A stretch of 64,000 bases of DNA from an uncultured Cohaesibacter sp. (GTDB taxonomy: Bacteria > Pseudomonadota > Alphaproteobacteria > Rhizobiales > Cohaesibacteraceae), in the NCBI RefSeq assembly GCF_963664735.1, contig NZ_OY761553.1, forward strand, positions 4,523,001-4,587,000, given 5' to 3'. Shown here in pieces: positions 9,156 through 18,950 of the stretch. The notes below the pieces were generated by a model. That model made no database searches. It was not told the DNA's origin and was given only the letters and a program-made list of their open reading frames with translations. Every line of letters begins with the position of its first letter. Position 1 is the stretch's first letter. Position numbers and translations under genes: made by a program.

Positions 9156-10070
9156 ATGCAAGCTTCCCGCTTCCGATGGCATATCGTCATTTTTCTGGCA
9201 CCGGCGGTTATCGTTTATACGGCGGTTATGATTTTCCCGCTGTTCAATACCTTGCGTTTGGCGCTCTATACTGACGTTGATCAGGTGCGCACTTTTGTCG
9301 GCTTGGACAATTTCAACATGTTGTTCGGAGATCCTCGCTGGTCTGAACAATTCTGGAACGCGCTTGGAAATAACTTCAAGTTTTTCTTCATTCACATGTT
9401 GGTGCAGAACCCGATCGGGATTGCGCTGGCTGCGATGCTGAGCCATCCGCGTCTGCGCTTTGCAGCGCTTTATCGCTCTGCAATTTTCATTCCTACGATT
9501 TTGTCGTTTGTGATTGTCGGTTTTGCCTGGAAGCTCATTCTGTCTCCGATCTGGGGGATTGCTCCTTCCATGCTGGATGCTGTCGGTCTCAAATCCTTGT
9601 TCGCGCCATGGTTAGGCAAGGAAGCCTATGCTCTGGTTACCCTGTCGCTTGTTTCCGTCTGGCAATTTGTCGGTATCCCGATGATGCTGATTTATGCAGC
9701 TTTGCTCTCCATTCCCAAAGAAATTCTGGAGGCTGGCGAGATTGATGGCATTACGGGCATCAATGCTTTCTGGAAGATCAAGTTGCCTCTGATCCTGCCA
9801 TCGATCGGGATCATTTCCATTTTGACCTTTGTGGGCAACTTTAACGCCTTCGATCTTATCTATGCCGCGCAAGGGGCGCTGGCAGGGCCAGATTTTTCAA
9901 CGGACATTCTGGGCACCTTCCTTTACCGCACTTTCTTCGGTTTTCAGTTGCAGCTTGGTGATCCCTATATGGGCTCGGCAGTGGCCGGAACCATGTTTGC
10001 GATCATTCTGGTCGGGGTCTGCATCTATCTGTTTGGCATCCAGACGCGCATGCGGCGCTATCAGCTTTAG
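9156..10070 (+). CDS. ABC sugar transporter permease 1 (MalF/UgpA type)
   Basis: 304 residues from the ATG at 9156, which has a GGAG six bases upstream; the open frame to the left is not membrane-like and is probably untranslated. About six transmembrane segments are visible, starting IVIFLAPAVIVYTAVMIF. The EAA loop that docks the ATPase is present late in the protein (EILEAGEIDGITGINAFWKI). It forms the inner-membrane channel with the next gene product. Confidence 0.9.
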   Translation: MQASRFRWHIVIFLAPAVIVYTAVMIFPLFNTLRLALYTDVDQVRTFVGLDNFNMLFGDPRWSEQFWNALGNNFKFFFIHMLVQNPIGIALAAMLSHPRLRFAALYRSAIFIPTILSFVIVGFAWKLILSPIWGIAPSMLDAVGLKSLFAPWLGKEAYALVTLSLVSVWQFVGIPMMLIYAALLSIPKEILEAGEIDGITGINAFWKIKLPLILPSIGIISILTFVGNFNAFDLIYAAQGALAGPDFSTDILGTFLYRTFFGFQLQLGDPYMGSAVAGTMFAIILVGVCIYLFGIQTRMRRYQL

Positions 10071-10081
10071 GAGGCGGTTTC

Positions 10082-10921
10082 ATGAACAAGGCACGATCCA
10101 ATCCTGTCAGCGCCGCTGCCATGCATGGTGCGCTCATAATCTACACACTGATCGCGCTATTTCCGGTGTTTGTCATTCTGATCAACAGCTTCAAGAGCAG
10201 GCGGGCGATTTTTCGCGAACCGCTGTCTCTACCTAGTAGCGATACTTTCTCGATGATCGGCTACGAAACAGTGATGAAGCAAGGGGACTTTTTCCTCTAT
10301 TTCCAGAACTCGATGATCGTGACAGTGGCTTCGCTGTTCTTCATTTTGCTGTTCGGTTCCATGGCTGCTTTTGCCCTTAGCGAGTATCGCTTCAAAGGCA
10401 ATCTGATCATGGGGCTTTATCTGGCGCTGGGCATCATGATCCCGATCCGCATTGGCACGGTGGCCATTCTGGAAATGATGGTCGCAACAGGGCTGGTCAA
10501 TACGCTGTGGTCGTTGATCCTAGTCTATACGGCGCAAGGATTGCCGCTGGCGGTGTTTATTCTCAGTGAGTTCATGCGGCAGGTGTCTGATGACCTGAAG
10601 GATGCGGGCCGGGTGGACGGGCTCAGCGAATATACCATTTTCGCCCGCATCGTCGTGCCGCTGGTCCGCCCGGCCATGGCGACGGTTGCCGTGTTCAACA
10701 TGATCCCGATCTGGAATGATCTGTGGTTCCCGTTGATCCTTGCTCCAGCTGAAGAAACGAAAACACTGACGCTGGGCAGTCAGGTCTTTATCGGCCAGTT
10801 TGTTACGGACTGGAATGCGGTTCTGTCCGCCTTGTCCATGGCAATTCTGCCGGTGCTCATTCTCTATGTCATTTTCTCGCGGCAATTGATCCGCGGTATC
10901 ACGTCGGGGGCAGTCAAATGA
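10082..10921 (+). CDS. ABC sugar transporter permease 2 (MalG/UgpE type)
   Basis: 279 residues, about six transmembrane segments, with the EAA loop DLKDAGRVDGLSEYTIFARI around residue 180. A ribosome binding site AGGAGG precedes the ATG, 11 bases after the stop of permease 1. The stop overlaps the following oxidoreductase start as ATGA, so the genes are one transcript. Confidence 0.9.
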   Translation: MNKARSNPVSAAAMHGALIIYTLIALFPVFVILINSFKSRRAIFREPLSLPSSDTFSMIGYETVMKQGDFFLYFQNSMIVTVASLFFILLFGSMAAFALSEYRFKGNLIMGLYLALGIMIPIRIGTVAILEMMVATGLVNTLWSLILVYTAQGLPLAVFILSEFMRQVSDDLKDAGRVDGLSEYTIFARIVVPLVRPAMATVAVFNMIPIWNDLWFPLILAPAEETKTLTLGSQVFIGQFVTDWNAVLSALSMAILPVLILYVIFSRQLIRGITSGAVK

Positions 10922-11952
10922 TCCGGACATTGATCGCAGGGCTGGGCAATATGGGCTATGCCCATGCGCTGGCTCATCACAATCATCCAGACTCTGAAAT
11001 CGTCGCATTGGTCAACCGTACCGGAGAAGTGCCTGAGGGGCCATTAAGCGGCTATCCGATGTTTGTCGATTTCTATGCTGGTTTGGAAGCGGTGAAGCCG
11101 GATCTGGTTGTCATCGCCACTTACACGGACACACATGTGGACTTTGCCTGTGCCGCCATGGAAGCTGGTGCGCATGTGTTTGTCGAAAAGCCCCTGTCCA
11201 TGACCGTGGAGGGCGCAAAGCGGGTTGTCGAGACTGCCAAGCGCTCCGGCAAGAAGCTGGTTGTCGGTTATATTCTGCGCCATCATCCTTCTTGGGTACG
11301 GTTTGTTTCCGAAGCTCGGAATCTTGGCGGACCTTATGTCTTCCGGCTCAATCTCAATCAGCAATCAAGTGGCCATGAATGGGAAACCCACAAGGCGCTG
11401 ATGCAGACCACGAGTCCGATCGTTGATTGTGGGGTGCATTATGTTGACGTGATGTGTCAGATCACCGATGCCAGACCGGTGCGGGTCAATGGTATCGGCT
11501 TGCGGCTTTCCGATGAAATCGGGCCAGACATGTATAACTATGGGCAGCTGCAAGTTTCTTTCGCTGATGGTTCAGTGGGTTGGTATGAAGCTGGATGGGG
11601 GCCGATGATGTCGGAAACGGCATTCTTCGTCAAAGATATCGTCTCGCCGAATGGGGCAGTTTCCATTGTGGATGGCAACAAGGGGGCGAGCGCTGATGTG
11701 GACGGTCACACCAAGGTCGGTGGCATTCTTGTGCATCGCCCCGAGGGAGACCGACATATCGATTTGAGCGGCGAGCCGGGACATAACGAGCTCTGCGCCG
11801 CCGAGCAGACTTATATTCTGAAGGCCATCCGCGAAGATATAGATCTCTCCCGTCACATGGAGGATGCTGTCCGGTCGCTGGCGATTTGCCTTGCCGCCGA
11901 TGAAAGCATCCGAACTGGCAAGACTGTTATGCTTGAGGACAATACGCAATGA
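10918..11952 (+). CDS. Gfo/Idh/MocA family oxidoreductase
   Basis: 344 residues. An N-terminal Rossmann fold opens with LIAGLGNMGYAHA, the family lysine motif VEKPLSMTVEG is near residue 95, and the C-terminal domain has the DCGVHYVDVM helix that usually carries the catalytic histidine. Such NAD(P)-dependent enzymes oxidise or reduce sugars and cyclitols. It overlaps the permease upstream and the ATPase downstream by four bases each, so it is an integral part of the uptake operon and probably acts on the imported sugar; the exact reaction is not predictable. Confidence 0.88.
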   Translation: MIRTLIAGLGNMGYAHALAHHNHPDSEIVALVNRTGEVPEGPLSGYPMFVDFYAGLEAVKPDLVVIATYTDTHVDFACAAMEAGAHVFVEKPLSMTVEGAKRVVETAKRSGKKLVVGYILRHHPSWVRFVSEARNLGGPYVFRLNLNQQSSGHEWETHKALMQTTSPIVDCGVHYVDVMCQITDARPVRVNGIGLRLSDEIGPDMYNYGQLQVSFADGSVGWYEAGWGPMMSETAFFVKDIVSPNGAVSIVDGNKGASADVDGHTKVGGILVHRPEGDRHIDLSGEPGHNELCAAEQTYILKAIREDIDLSRHMEDAVRSLAICLAADESIRTGKTVMLEDNTQ

Positions 11953-12932
11953 GCGCACTTACTCTGAAAAATGTTTATAAAACCTTTGGTGAAACCGAGG
12001 TGCTCAAGGATATCAGCATCGAGGTGGAGCAGGGTGAGTTCGTCGTTTTCGTCGGTCCGTCCGGCTGTGGCAAGTCAACCTTGCTGCGGGTGATTGCCGG
12101 GCTTGAGGATGCCACAGCGGGCGAGGTTCATATCGACGGCAAACTTGTCAATCTCGTGCCGCCCTCCAAGCGCGGTATCGCCATGGTGTTCCAGTCCTAT
12201 GCCCTTTATCCGCATCTTAATGTCGCCAACAACATGTCGCTGGCGCTAAAGCAGGAAGGGGTTAGCAAGGCCGAGATCGCCGAACGCGTGCAGGAGGCCA
12301 GTCGCATGCTGCAGTTGGATGATTATCTCAAGCGCTTCCCCTCTGAGCTTTCCGGCGGTCAGCGACAGCGTGTTGCCATTGGCCGTGCGGTCGTGCGCCA
12401 GCCAAAGCTGTTTCTGCTTGATGAACCGCTCTCCAACCTTGATGCAGCTTTGCGCGTCAGCACCCGACTGGAGATTGCCAATCTTCACAAGCAGCTGGAT
12501 GCCACGATGATCTATGTGACCCATGATCAGACAGAGGCAATGACGCTGGCTGACAAGATTGTCGTCTTGCGTGATGGGCGCGTCGAGCAAATTGGTAGCC
12601 CGATGGAGCTTTACAACAAACCGGCGAACAAGTTTGTGGCTGGCTTTCTTGGCTCTCCTGCAATGAATTTTCTGCCTGCATCCCTGCTCAACAAGGGCGA
12701 CGAGCGGATGATGGGGCTGCGACCGGAATATATCTATCTGGCTGATGATGGCCCACTTTCAGCCAAGGTGCAGCATGTGGAGCAACTTGGAGGCGACACC
12801 AACGTTATCGCCATGGTCGGGGACCATCAGGTGACTGTTCGTTTGTTCGGGCAACATGCAATCAAACCGGATCAGGATTTGAAGCTGGGGTTCGATGCGG
12901 AAAATCTGCTCTATTTTGACGCCGATTCTTGA
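11949..12932 (+). CDS. ABC sugar transporter ATPase (MalK/UgpC type)
   Basis: 327 residues. Walker A GPSGCGKST, signature LSGGQRQRV, Walker B LFLLDEPLSNLD and the H-loop VTHDQTEAM are all intact, followed by a shortened TOBE-type C-terminal region (MGLRPEYIYL onwards). It energises the importer encoded just upstream and is the last gene of that operon. The start overlaps the oxidoreductase stop. Confidence 0.93.
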   Translation: MSALTLKNVYKTFGETEVLKDISIEVEQGEFVVFVGPSGCGKSTLLRVIAGLEDATAGEVHIDGKLVNLVPPSKRGIAMVFQSYALYPHLNVANNMSLALKQEGVSKAEIAERVQEASRMLQLDDYLKRFPSELSGGQRQRVAIGRAVVRQPKLFLLDEPLSNLDAALRVSTRLEIANLHKQLDATMIYVTHDQTEAMTLADKIVVLRDGRVEQIGSPMELYNKPANKFVAGFLGSPAMNFLPASLLNKGDERMMGLRPEYIYLADDGPLSAKVQHVEQLGGDTNVIAMVGDHQVTVRLFGQHAIKPDQDLKLGFDAENLLYFDADS

Positions 12933-13060
12933 CGAAAAACTGGCCGCCTTGAAATGTTGAGAGGACGCGTCAGCCACTTCCGGCAAGCTTGGGAGAAGAA
13001 TTTGTAAGCTTTGGCAGGGTTCAGATGGTATGCCGCATACACAGATAGGGAACGATTTCA

Positions 13061-14398
13061 ATGACCTTTCAATCGGCAAATCCCTTTCAGGTCATGTCCA
13101 AGCCAATCGGTCCTCGCTGCAACCTTGATTGCCGATATTGCTATTATCTTGAGAAAGAGCGCCTCTATCCGGAGACCAAGCGTTTCAATATGTCTCAAGA
13201 GGTTCTTGGAACCTACATCTGCGACTACATCGCCTCGCAAGAGTATGCCCCGGAGCGTGAAATCTGGTTTAACTGGCAAGGCGGCGAGCCAACGATCCTA
13301 GGACTTGAGTATTTCCGTCAGGTGGTTGCTCTGCAGGAGAAATATAGGCCCTCAGGGAAACGTATCCGCAATGCATTGCAGACGAACGGTACGCTGTTGG
13401 ATCATGAGTGGGTGCAGTTTTTCAAGCAGGAGGCGTTTCTGATCGGGCTCAGTCTCGATGGTCCTAGAGAATTGCACGATGCCTATAGGGTTGATCGTGC
13501 CGGGCGCTCCAGTTTCGATGCCGTTATGGCAGGGCTTGAGCTGCTGAAGTCTCACCACGTATCATTCAATATTCTATGCGTGGTCAATCGGACCAATGCG
13601 GAAAAGCCCAAGGAGGTCTACCGGTTTTTACGCTCTATCGGAGCGGAACATATCCAGTTCATTCCAATTGTCGAACGCTCAGTCGATGGCGAGACATTGG
13701 CTGCTGCGCCTCAACTTGATCAGGATGGGGCTGAATATAAGGTGATGCCATGGAGTGTTTTGCCAAGAACCTATGGCTCCTTTCTGACTGATGTGTTCGA
13801 TGAATGGGTTCGTCACGATGTAGGGCGGATCTTTGTGCAGTTCTTCGATTTGCAACTGGGGCTGATGATGGGAGCGCCTGCAAGCCTTTGCTGGTTTTCC
13901 GAAACTTGTGGCGGCGGCTTGGCTTTGGAGCATAACGGCGATCTTTATGCCTGCGATCACTATGTCTATCCCGAATTCCGTTTGGGCAATATAATGCAAA
14001 CTCCCATCGGTGATCTGGCGCATTCGCCCCAACAGCTGCAGTTTGGAGATGCCAAGTGCGATACATTGCCCAAACAGTGCCGACAATGTGACATCCGGTT
14101 TGCCTGCCACGGGGGGTGCCCGAAGCATCGTTTTCTGAAGACTTCTGATGGTGAGGACGGGCTTAGTTATTTCTGCCGGTCCATGAAGCACTTTATGAAT
14201 CATGCCGGCCCAACACTTCGTGACATGGCGATGTTGGTGCATTCGGGCAGACCTGCAAGCGATATTATGGCGAATGTCTCAATGCGGGGAGGTGCCAATG
14301 CAAGGGGAGCGGCCAAGTCCGCTAAAATCGGACGAAATGATCCTTGTCCTTGCGGAAGCGGCAAGAAATACAAGGCCTGCTGTGGTCGCCTAAGCTAG
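13061..14398 (+). CDS. Anaerobic sulfatase-maturating radical SAM enzyme with SEC-C tail
   Basis: 445 residues. The radical-SAM cluster motif CNLDCRYCYY (Cys 20, 24, 27) is followed by the WQGGEPT strand and, in the C-terminal half, the SPASM cysteines (CGGG, YACDHYVYPEFRLGN, CRQCDIRFACHGGCPKHRF). Enzymes of this group convert an active-site Cys or Ser of sulfatases into formylglycine. A SEC-C zinc-binding motif (DPCPCGSGKKYKACCG) closes the protein. It sits 128 bases after the ABC operon; no sulfatase is in the window, so its client must be encoded elsewhere. Confidence 0.9.
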   Translation: MTFQSANPFQVMSKPIGPRCNLDCRYCYYLEKERLYPETKRFNMSQEVLGTYICDYIASQEYAPEREIWFNWQGGEPTILGLEYFRQVVALQEKYRPSGKRIRNALQTNGTLLDHEWVQFFKQEAFLIGLSLDGPRELHDAYRVDRAGRSSFDAVMAGLELLKSHHVSFNILCVVNRTNAEKPKEVYRFLRSIGAEHIQFIPIVERSVDGETLAAAPQLDQDGAEYKVMPWSVLPRTYGSFLTDVFDEWVRHDVGRIFVQFFDLQLGLMMGAPASLCWFSETCGGGLALEHNGDLYACDHYVYPEFRLGNIMQTPIGDLAHSPQQLQFGDAKCDTLPKQCRQCDIRFACHGGCPKHRFLKTSDGEDGLSYFCRSMKHFMNHAGPTLRDMAMLVHSGRPASDIMANVSMRGGANARGAAKSAKIGRNDPCPCGSGKKYKACCGRLS

Positions 14399-14455
14399 TC
14401 GGCTTTGCTTTTCATAAGAGGGGGCTTCAGCGAACATCATCTTGCGTGACAACAT

Positions 14456-14498
14456 GAAAAACCCGGCCTGCTCAATGAACAAGACCGGGTTCTTTTCT
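14456..14498. terminator. Bidirectional rho-independent terminator
   Basis: Stem AACCCGG (14460-14466) and CCGGGTT (14485-14491), followed by CTTTTCTTT on the plus strand and preceded by TGAAAA (TTTTCA on the minus strand). It lies between the converging sulfatase-maturase and RND genes and can serve both. Confidence 0.7.
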
Positions 14499-14517
14499 TT
14501 AATTGCTCGCCCCTTGC

Positions 14518-17500
14518 TCAGGCTTTTTTTCTGCCGTAGCCAAAATCGGTCAGAATGGCAAACAGGCTTGGAACAAGGAACAGGGACAGCACGGTTGCCG
14601 TCAGGAGGCCAAAGGCAAGGCTGTTGACCAGCGGGATCAGGAATTGCGCCTGCGTGCTGGTCTCGGCGAGAAGTGGTAGCAAACCGGCGATTGTGGTCAG
14701 CGAGGTCATAACGACGGCTCTGAAACGTGCTTTCGCCGCCTGTTTGGTTGCTTCCAAGGCATCATGCCCAGCTTCCATCTCCTCATGAATGAAGGACACG
14801 AGCAATATGGAGTTGTTGACGACGACACCGGAAAGCGTCGCAAGGCCAACAAGGCTCGGAATGGAAATATCCAGCCCCATCAAGAGGTGCCCGATGACCA
14901 TGCCAATGGCCCCAAGTGGAATGGCAGCCAAGACCACCAGCGGCAGGATATAGCTGCGGAACTGGAAGCTTAGCAGGATGAAGACAAAGGCCAGCCCGAT
15001 GTAGAAGTTAGTAAGCAGAGAGCTGCCTGTGGTCGCCGCTTCCTTGCCCTGGCCATTGAACGCCGGAGAGACTTCCGGATATTTCTTCTTCAATTCCGGC
15101 AGGAATTTGTTTTTCACTTCTGCCATCAGTTCGCGAGCGTTGACAACGCTCGGTTTGATGGAACCCTGAATTGTAACCGTGCGCTGGCCATCCACTCTGT
15201 TGATCCGGGCGTAGCCGCGGCTTTCAATCACATCTGCCACAGTGGAGAGCGGAATTTTAGAGCCATCCGAAGCGGTAATATAGATCGAGTTGATACCGCC
15301 GCGGCTGTCGATGGCTCCGTTGGCAAGGCGCACGCGCACATCGACGCCATAACGACCGGTCTGGATTTCAAGCCCCGTGTTGCCCTGAATAATTGCACGC
15401 AGTTCTTCGGAGACCGATTTGGCCGTCAGGCCAAGTCCGCCGGCATCATCATGCAGCTTGACGATGAACTCCGGTTTGCCCGGCCGCAGGTCATCAAGCA
15501 CATCCACCACGCCGTTGTAGCTGTAAAGGAATGCCTTGAGCTCGTTGCCAGCCTGTTTGATCTGTTCCAGATTGTTGCCACGCAAGCGGATGTCAATAGC
15601 ATTGCCCGCAACGCCGCGTTCCTTATCGGTGAATTTCATGGCAAGGCTGCCTGGAACCGGACCGGTATATTTGCGCCATTTGGAGAGCATGTCCTGCAAG
15701 GAGCCTTCGCGATCTTGCGCGCGTAGCAGGTCAGCACTGATGGTGGCCAGATGAGGTCCCTTTTCGTTGGCGTCGACATTGACGCCATAATAGACCAGCA
15801 CATTGTTCACGAGATCCTGACCATCTTTTTGTAGGGGTGCAAATTCCTTGTTGACCTTGTCCAGCGCTTCGACAACCTGCTGCACCGCTTGTTCTGTTTC
15901 CGAAAGCGGGGTGCCTTGCGGCATCAGGATGCGGGCCTGGATTGTGTCGCTTTCCAGATTGGGGAAAGAGCGGAATTTCAGCATGCCGCTTGTAAAGGCC
16001 GAGAAGGAAATGATGAGAAGCCCAATGATGACGCCTGTCGTAAGATAGCGCCATGAAACGGCCCAGTCGATCATGCGGCCGAAAACGCCGGTTCTGAACC
16101 GCTCGAAACCTCGTTCGAAGGCCGCATGGAACCGTGACTGCTTTTTGTCGCCTTGCTTTTTGAGCGAATGATAAAGGTGCGATGGCAGAATAAGGAAAGC
16201 TTCAATGAGGCTGATTGCCAGCGTGATGACCAGAATAACCGGCAACACATTGAGAACAGCGCCGATCTTGCCTGCCATCAGGGCTAGAGGGCCGACGATC
16301 AGGATGGTCGTCAGGAAGGATGATACCACGCTTGGCAGGACTTGTTTGGTGCCATTAACCGCAGCTTCAAGCTCATTCTCGCCTTTTTTGAGCCGTGCCC
16401 CGATATTTTCCGATATCACAATGGCATCATCCATGAGCAGGCCGGTGGAGACAATCAGTCCGACCATGGTCATCGTGTTGAGCGTGTAGCCCAGTCCCTG
16501 CATGGCAAAAATGGCGCCAAGGAAGGAGACCGGCAGGCCCATGGCCACCCAGAAGCTGTAGCGTAAGGAGAAGAATACCCACATGGTCAGGAACACCAAC
16601 ACAAGACCTTGAATGCCGTTGTCGGTGAGGATGCGTAGGCGGTCGACGATGTTGGGCGAGACATCCTGTGAGATATCAAGGCTGACGCCCGGAGGTGCCA
16701 TCTTTCTCTCATTGGCCAGAATGTCGTCGATAAGAGCCTTGATCTTCAAGGTATCCTGATTTGGCGTTTTGGCGATCTCGATAAGGGCTGCGCGTTTGCC
16801 GTTAAAGGTAACCTTGTCTTCGGCAAACTCGAAGGTCTTGGCAATCGTTGCAATATCCTTGAGGCGAACGATGCCGCCATCGTCAGAGCTTTTGATGACA
16901 AGTTCGCCAAATTCTCGGGGTTTGCGCCGCTGGTCAGCATATCGCAGAACCAGATCGCCGCTCTTTGTCTCCAGCGTGCCTGCTGGCAGGTCAACGCTCT
17001 GCGCCTTGATTGCAGTGGCAACGTCGGTAATGCTGAGACCGAGATCTCTCAAGGCAGTTTCCGAGACCCGAATGTCTATCAGCGGATCGGCAAAGCCCTT
17101 CATGGTTGCCTGCGCGATCTGCTTGTTGCGCATGACGCGGCTAAGGACCTGGTCGGCATAGGCAAACAGGCTGCCCGGATCGTCAATGCCCGTAATCGCG
17201 ATGGTCGAGATCGTTGCCGTACGCTCCATTTTGGTGACGGTGGGGCGCTCTACATTGTCTGGAAAGCCGGTGATCGCTTCGATTTCACTCTTGATGTCAT
17301 TGTAAAATGTATCGAAGTTGCGCCCTTCAATCATGGTGGCAACGGCGATGGCCAGGTTTTCCCGTGCTTCGCAGGTCATTTCCAACTTGTCAGGGATTAC
17401 ACCGAGGGCTTCTTCAAAGCGCAGGCATACCGCCTCTTCAACATCGAGTGCCGTTGCGCCGGGATAGCTCACGCGCACTTCTACCTGTGTCGGGTCAGTG

Positions 17501-17610
17501 GCTGGAAAGGTGTCGCGTTGAAGTTTTGGTAGTGCCAGAATGCCGATCAGCAAAATGCCGACCATCAGCAGATTGGCTGCCGTGGGGTGTTTGGCGAAGT
17601 AGCGGATCAT
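14518..17610 (-). CDS. RND family efflux permease (AcrB/MexF-like)
   Basis: 1030 residues with the RND layout: TM1 near the N-terminus (NLLMVGILLIGILALP), a first large periplasmic loop, TM2-TM6, a second periplasmic loop and TM7-TM12. TM4 contains GLLMDDAIVISENI, the conserved acidic proton-relay helix. It forms the inner-membrane proton-driven pump of a tripartite exporter. The adaptor gene lies two bases upstream. No outer-membrane TolC-like gene is in the window, and the transported compounds are not predictable. Confidence 0.92.
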   Translation of the reverse strand: MIRYFAKHPTAANLLMVGILLIGILALPKLQRDTFPATDPTQVEVRVSYPGATALDVEEAVCLRFEEALGVIPDKLEMTCEARENLAIAVATMIEGRNFDTFYNDIKSEIEAITGFPDNVERPTVTKMERTATISTIAITGIDDPGSLFAYADQVLSRVMRNKQIAQATMKGFADPLIDIRVSETALRDLGLSITDVATAIKAQSVDLPAGTLETKSGDLVLRYADQRRKPREFGELVIKSSDDGGIVRLKDIATIAKTFEFAEDKVTFNGKRAALIEIAKTPNQDTLKIKALIDDILANERKMAPPGVSLDISQDVSPNIVDRLRILTDNGIQGLVLVFLTMWVFFSLRYSFWVAMGLPVSFLGAIFAMQGLGYTLNTMTMVGLIVSTGLLMDDAIVISENIGARLKKGENELEAAVNGTKQVLPSVVSSFLTTILIVGPLALMAGKIGAVLNVLPVILVITLAISLIEAFLILPSHLYHSLKKQGDKKQSRFHAAFERGFERFRTGVFGRMIDWAVSWRYLTTGVIIGLLIISFSAFTSGMLKFRSFPNLESDTIQARILMPQGTPLSETEQAVQQVVEALDKVNKEFAPLQKDGQDLVNNVLVYYGVNVDANEKGPHLATISADLLRAQDREGSLQDMLSKWRKYTGPVPGSLAMKFTDKERGVAGNAIDIRLRGNNLEQIKQAGNELKAFLYSYNGVVDVLDDLRPGKPEFIVKLHDDAGGLGLTAKSVSEELRAIIQGNTGLEIQTGRYGVDVRVRLANGAIDSRGGINSIYITASDGSKIPLSTVADVIESRGYARINRVDGQRTVTIQGSIKPSVVNARELMAEVKNKFLPELKKKYPEVSPAFNGQGKEAATTGSSLLTNFYIGLAFVFILLSFQFRSYILPLVVLAAIPLGAIGMVIGHLLMGLDISIPSLVGLATLSGVVVNNSILLVSFIHEEMEAGHDALEATKQAAKARFRAVVMTSLTTIAGLLPLLAETSTQAQFLIPLVNSLAFGLLTATVLSLFLVPSLFAILTDFGYGRKKA

Positions 17611-17612
17611 GA

Positions 17613-18950
17613 CTATTTTTTCTCCCCGCTAGGCTTTTTGCCAGTGGCTTCGGCGATGATGCGCTCAAGAAGTGCCTTGTCCGGCTTTGGTCCTACAAGC
17701 ATGCCATCAACCGGAGCGGGCAAATCAGAGACCACCACCTTCTCGTTTGGTTCCAGCCCAGACATCAGCACGGCAATGTCACCCTGAATGTAAGCGACTT
17801 TGACAGGTTTGAAATGCAGACGCTTTTCTGCATCAACGACCATGACTTGTCCTTTGCGGATGGCTGATGCGGGAATGGCTATCTTGTCCTTCTTTGGCTG
17901 ACCTTCAAGGACCACTTCAACAGCGGTGTCTTTCACAAGAGGTGGCCGTTGGCCCGGTGTTGCCTTGCCATATGGATCGGCGACCGTGAGCACGATGCCG
18001 CGGGTTCTTGTCTTGGGATTCATCACGGCCGATACGCGGTCGACCTTGGCATCCCAGACGATATCACTCTTGGGTGTTTGCAGGATGACCTTGGCCTTCA
18101 GGGTATCGTGGCGTTGCGATACTTCTCTGCCTTCTTCAAGAGCTGCGAGGGGAGAGCCTTCTTCCCCAGCCTTGCCAAAGAGAGGGCTGAGGGCGCCGAT
18201 CGGGAATTGAGCTACAACCTCAGCAACCGCAATGCCGTCGCCAGAGAACAGCTGCTGGCCCTTGTTTACATATTGGCCAACGGATATGTCTACGGTATCC
18301 AGCCGCACATCAAAGGGGGCTTTCAATTCTGTCCGGGCAAGGTTGAGGGCTGCGATTTCCCGCTGCTGTTGCAGCACTTTCCTTTCGGCTTCATCGAGCT
18401 TCAAGGTACTGAGTAGAGACTGGACTTTCACATCCTGCGTGAGCAGGGCGCGCTCTGCCGTGTCAACTATGGATTGGGAGGCTGAACCTCTTGATTGAAG
18501 TTCTTTCTTGCGTCCCAGATCTTCCTTCAGCAGGGCAAGGGCGCGATCCTCAATCTTTTTGGATGCAATTGTGGTTTCGTCTTTGGCATTGAGTGCTTCG
18601 ATCTGGGCATCAATTTGAGCGAGACTCAATTCATACTCCCGTTCATCGATGCGGAGGAGGCTTGTCCCTTCAGGAATGAGCAATCCGTCGCGCAGCTTGT
18701 CTGATGTCCAGATCACCGGCCCCGCGACCTGAGCAACTGCGTCCCAGGTTCGGCTTGGCTGCACCTTGCCAAAGCCGGAAATGGAGGGAACCGCCATGAC
18801 TGCTTTGACGCCGATAACCTTGACCGGGGTGGCCTTCTCCTTGCTTTCTGTGGCCGCTTGAGGCGGCTTGGCTGCTTGTCCTGATGCTAGAAAAAGACCA
18901 ATGGCAATCAAAACCGGAGGAAGAACGAGAGATTTCTTGAAAATGCTCAT
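17613..18950 (-). CDS. RND efflux periplasmic adaptor (HlyD/MFP family)
   Basis: 445 residues from the ATG at 18950. The open frame extends further upstream, but the residues from MSIFKKSLVLPPVLIAIGLF form a proper signal or anchor segment, so this start is preferred. A biotinyl-lipoyl-like half motif, a long alpha-hairpin rich in charged residues (about 130-230) and beta-barrel segments follow. It bridges the inner-membrane pump and an outer-membrane channel in the periplasm. Two bases separate it from the permease, so they are co-transcribed. Confidence 0.9.
   Translation of the reverse strand: MSIFKKSLVLPPVLIAIGLFLASGQAAKPPQAATESKEKATPVKVIGVKAVMAVPSISGFGKVQPSRTWDAVAQVAGPVIWTSDKLRDGLLIPEGTSLLRIDEREYELSLAQIDAQIEALNAKDETTIASKKIEDRALALLKEDLGRKKELQSRGSASQSIVDTAERALLTQDVKVQSLLSTLKLDEAERKVLQQQREIAALNLARTELKAPFDVRLDTVDISVGQYVNKGQQLFSGDGIAVAEVVAQFPIGALSPLFGKAGEEGSPLAALEEGREVSQRHDTLKAKVILQTPKSDIVWDAKVDRVSAVMNPKTRTRGIVLTVADPYGKATPGQRPPLVKDTAVEVVLEGQPKKDKIAIPASAIRKGQVMVVDAEKRLHFKPVKVAYIQGDIAVLMSGLEPNEKVVVSDLPAPVDGMLVGPKPDKALLERIIAEATGKKPSGEKK

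Noticed and set aside
13061-14398. Radical SAM gene as a peptide-maturase (RiPP) system
   Set aside because: The motifs match sulfatase maturases, and no small precursor-like frame with a leader is visible next to it.
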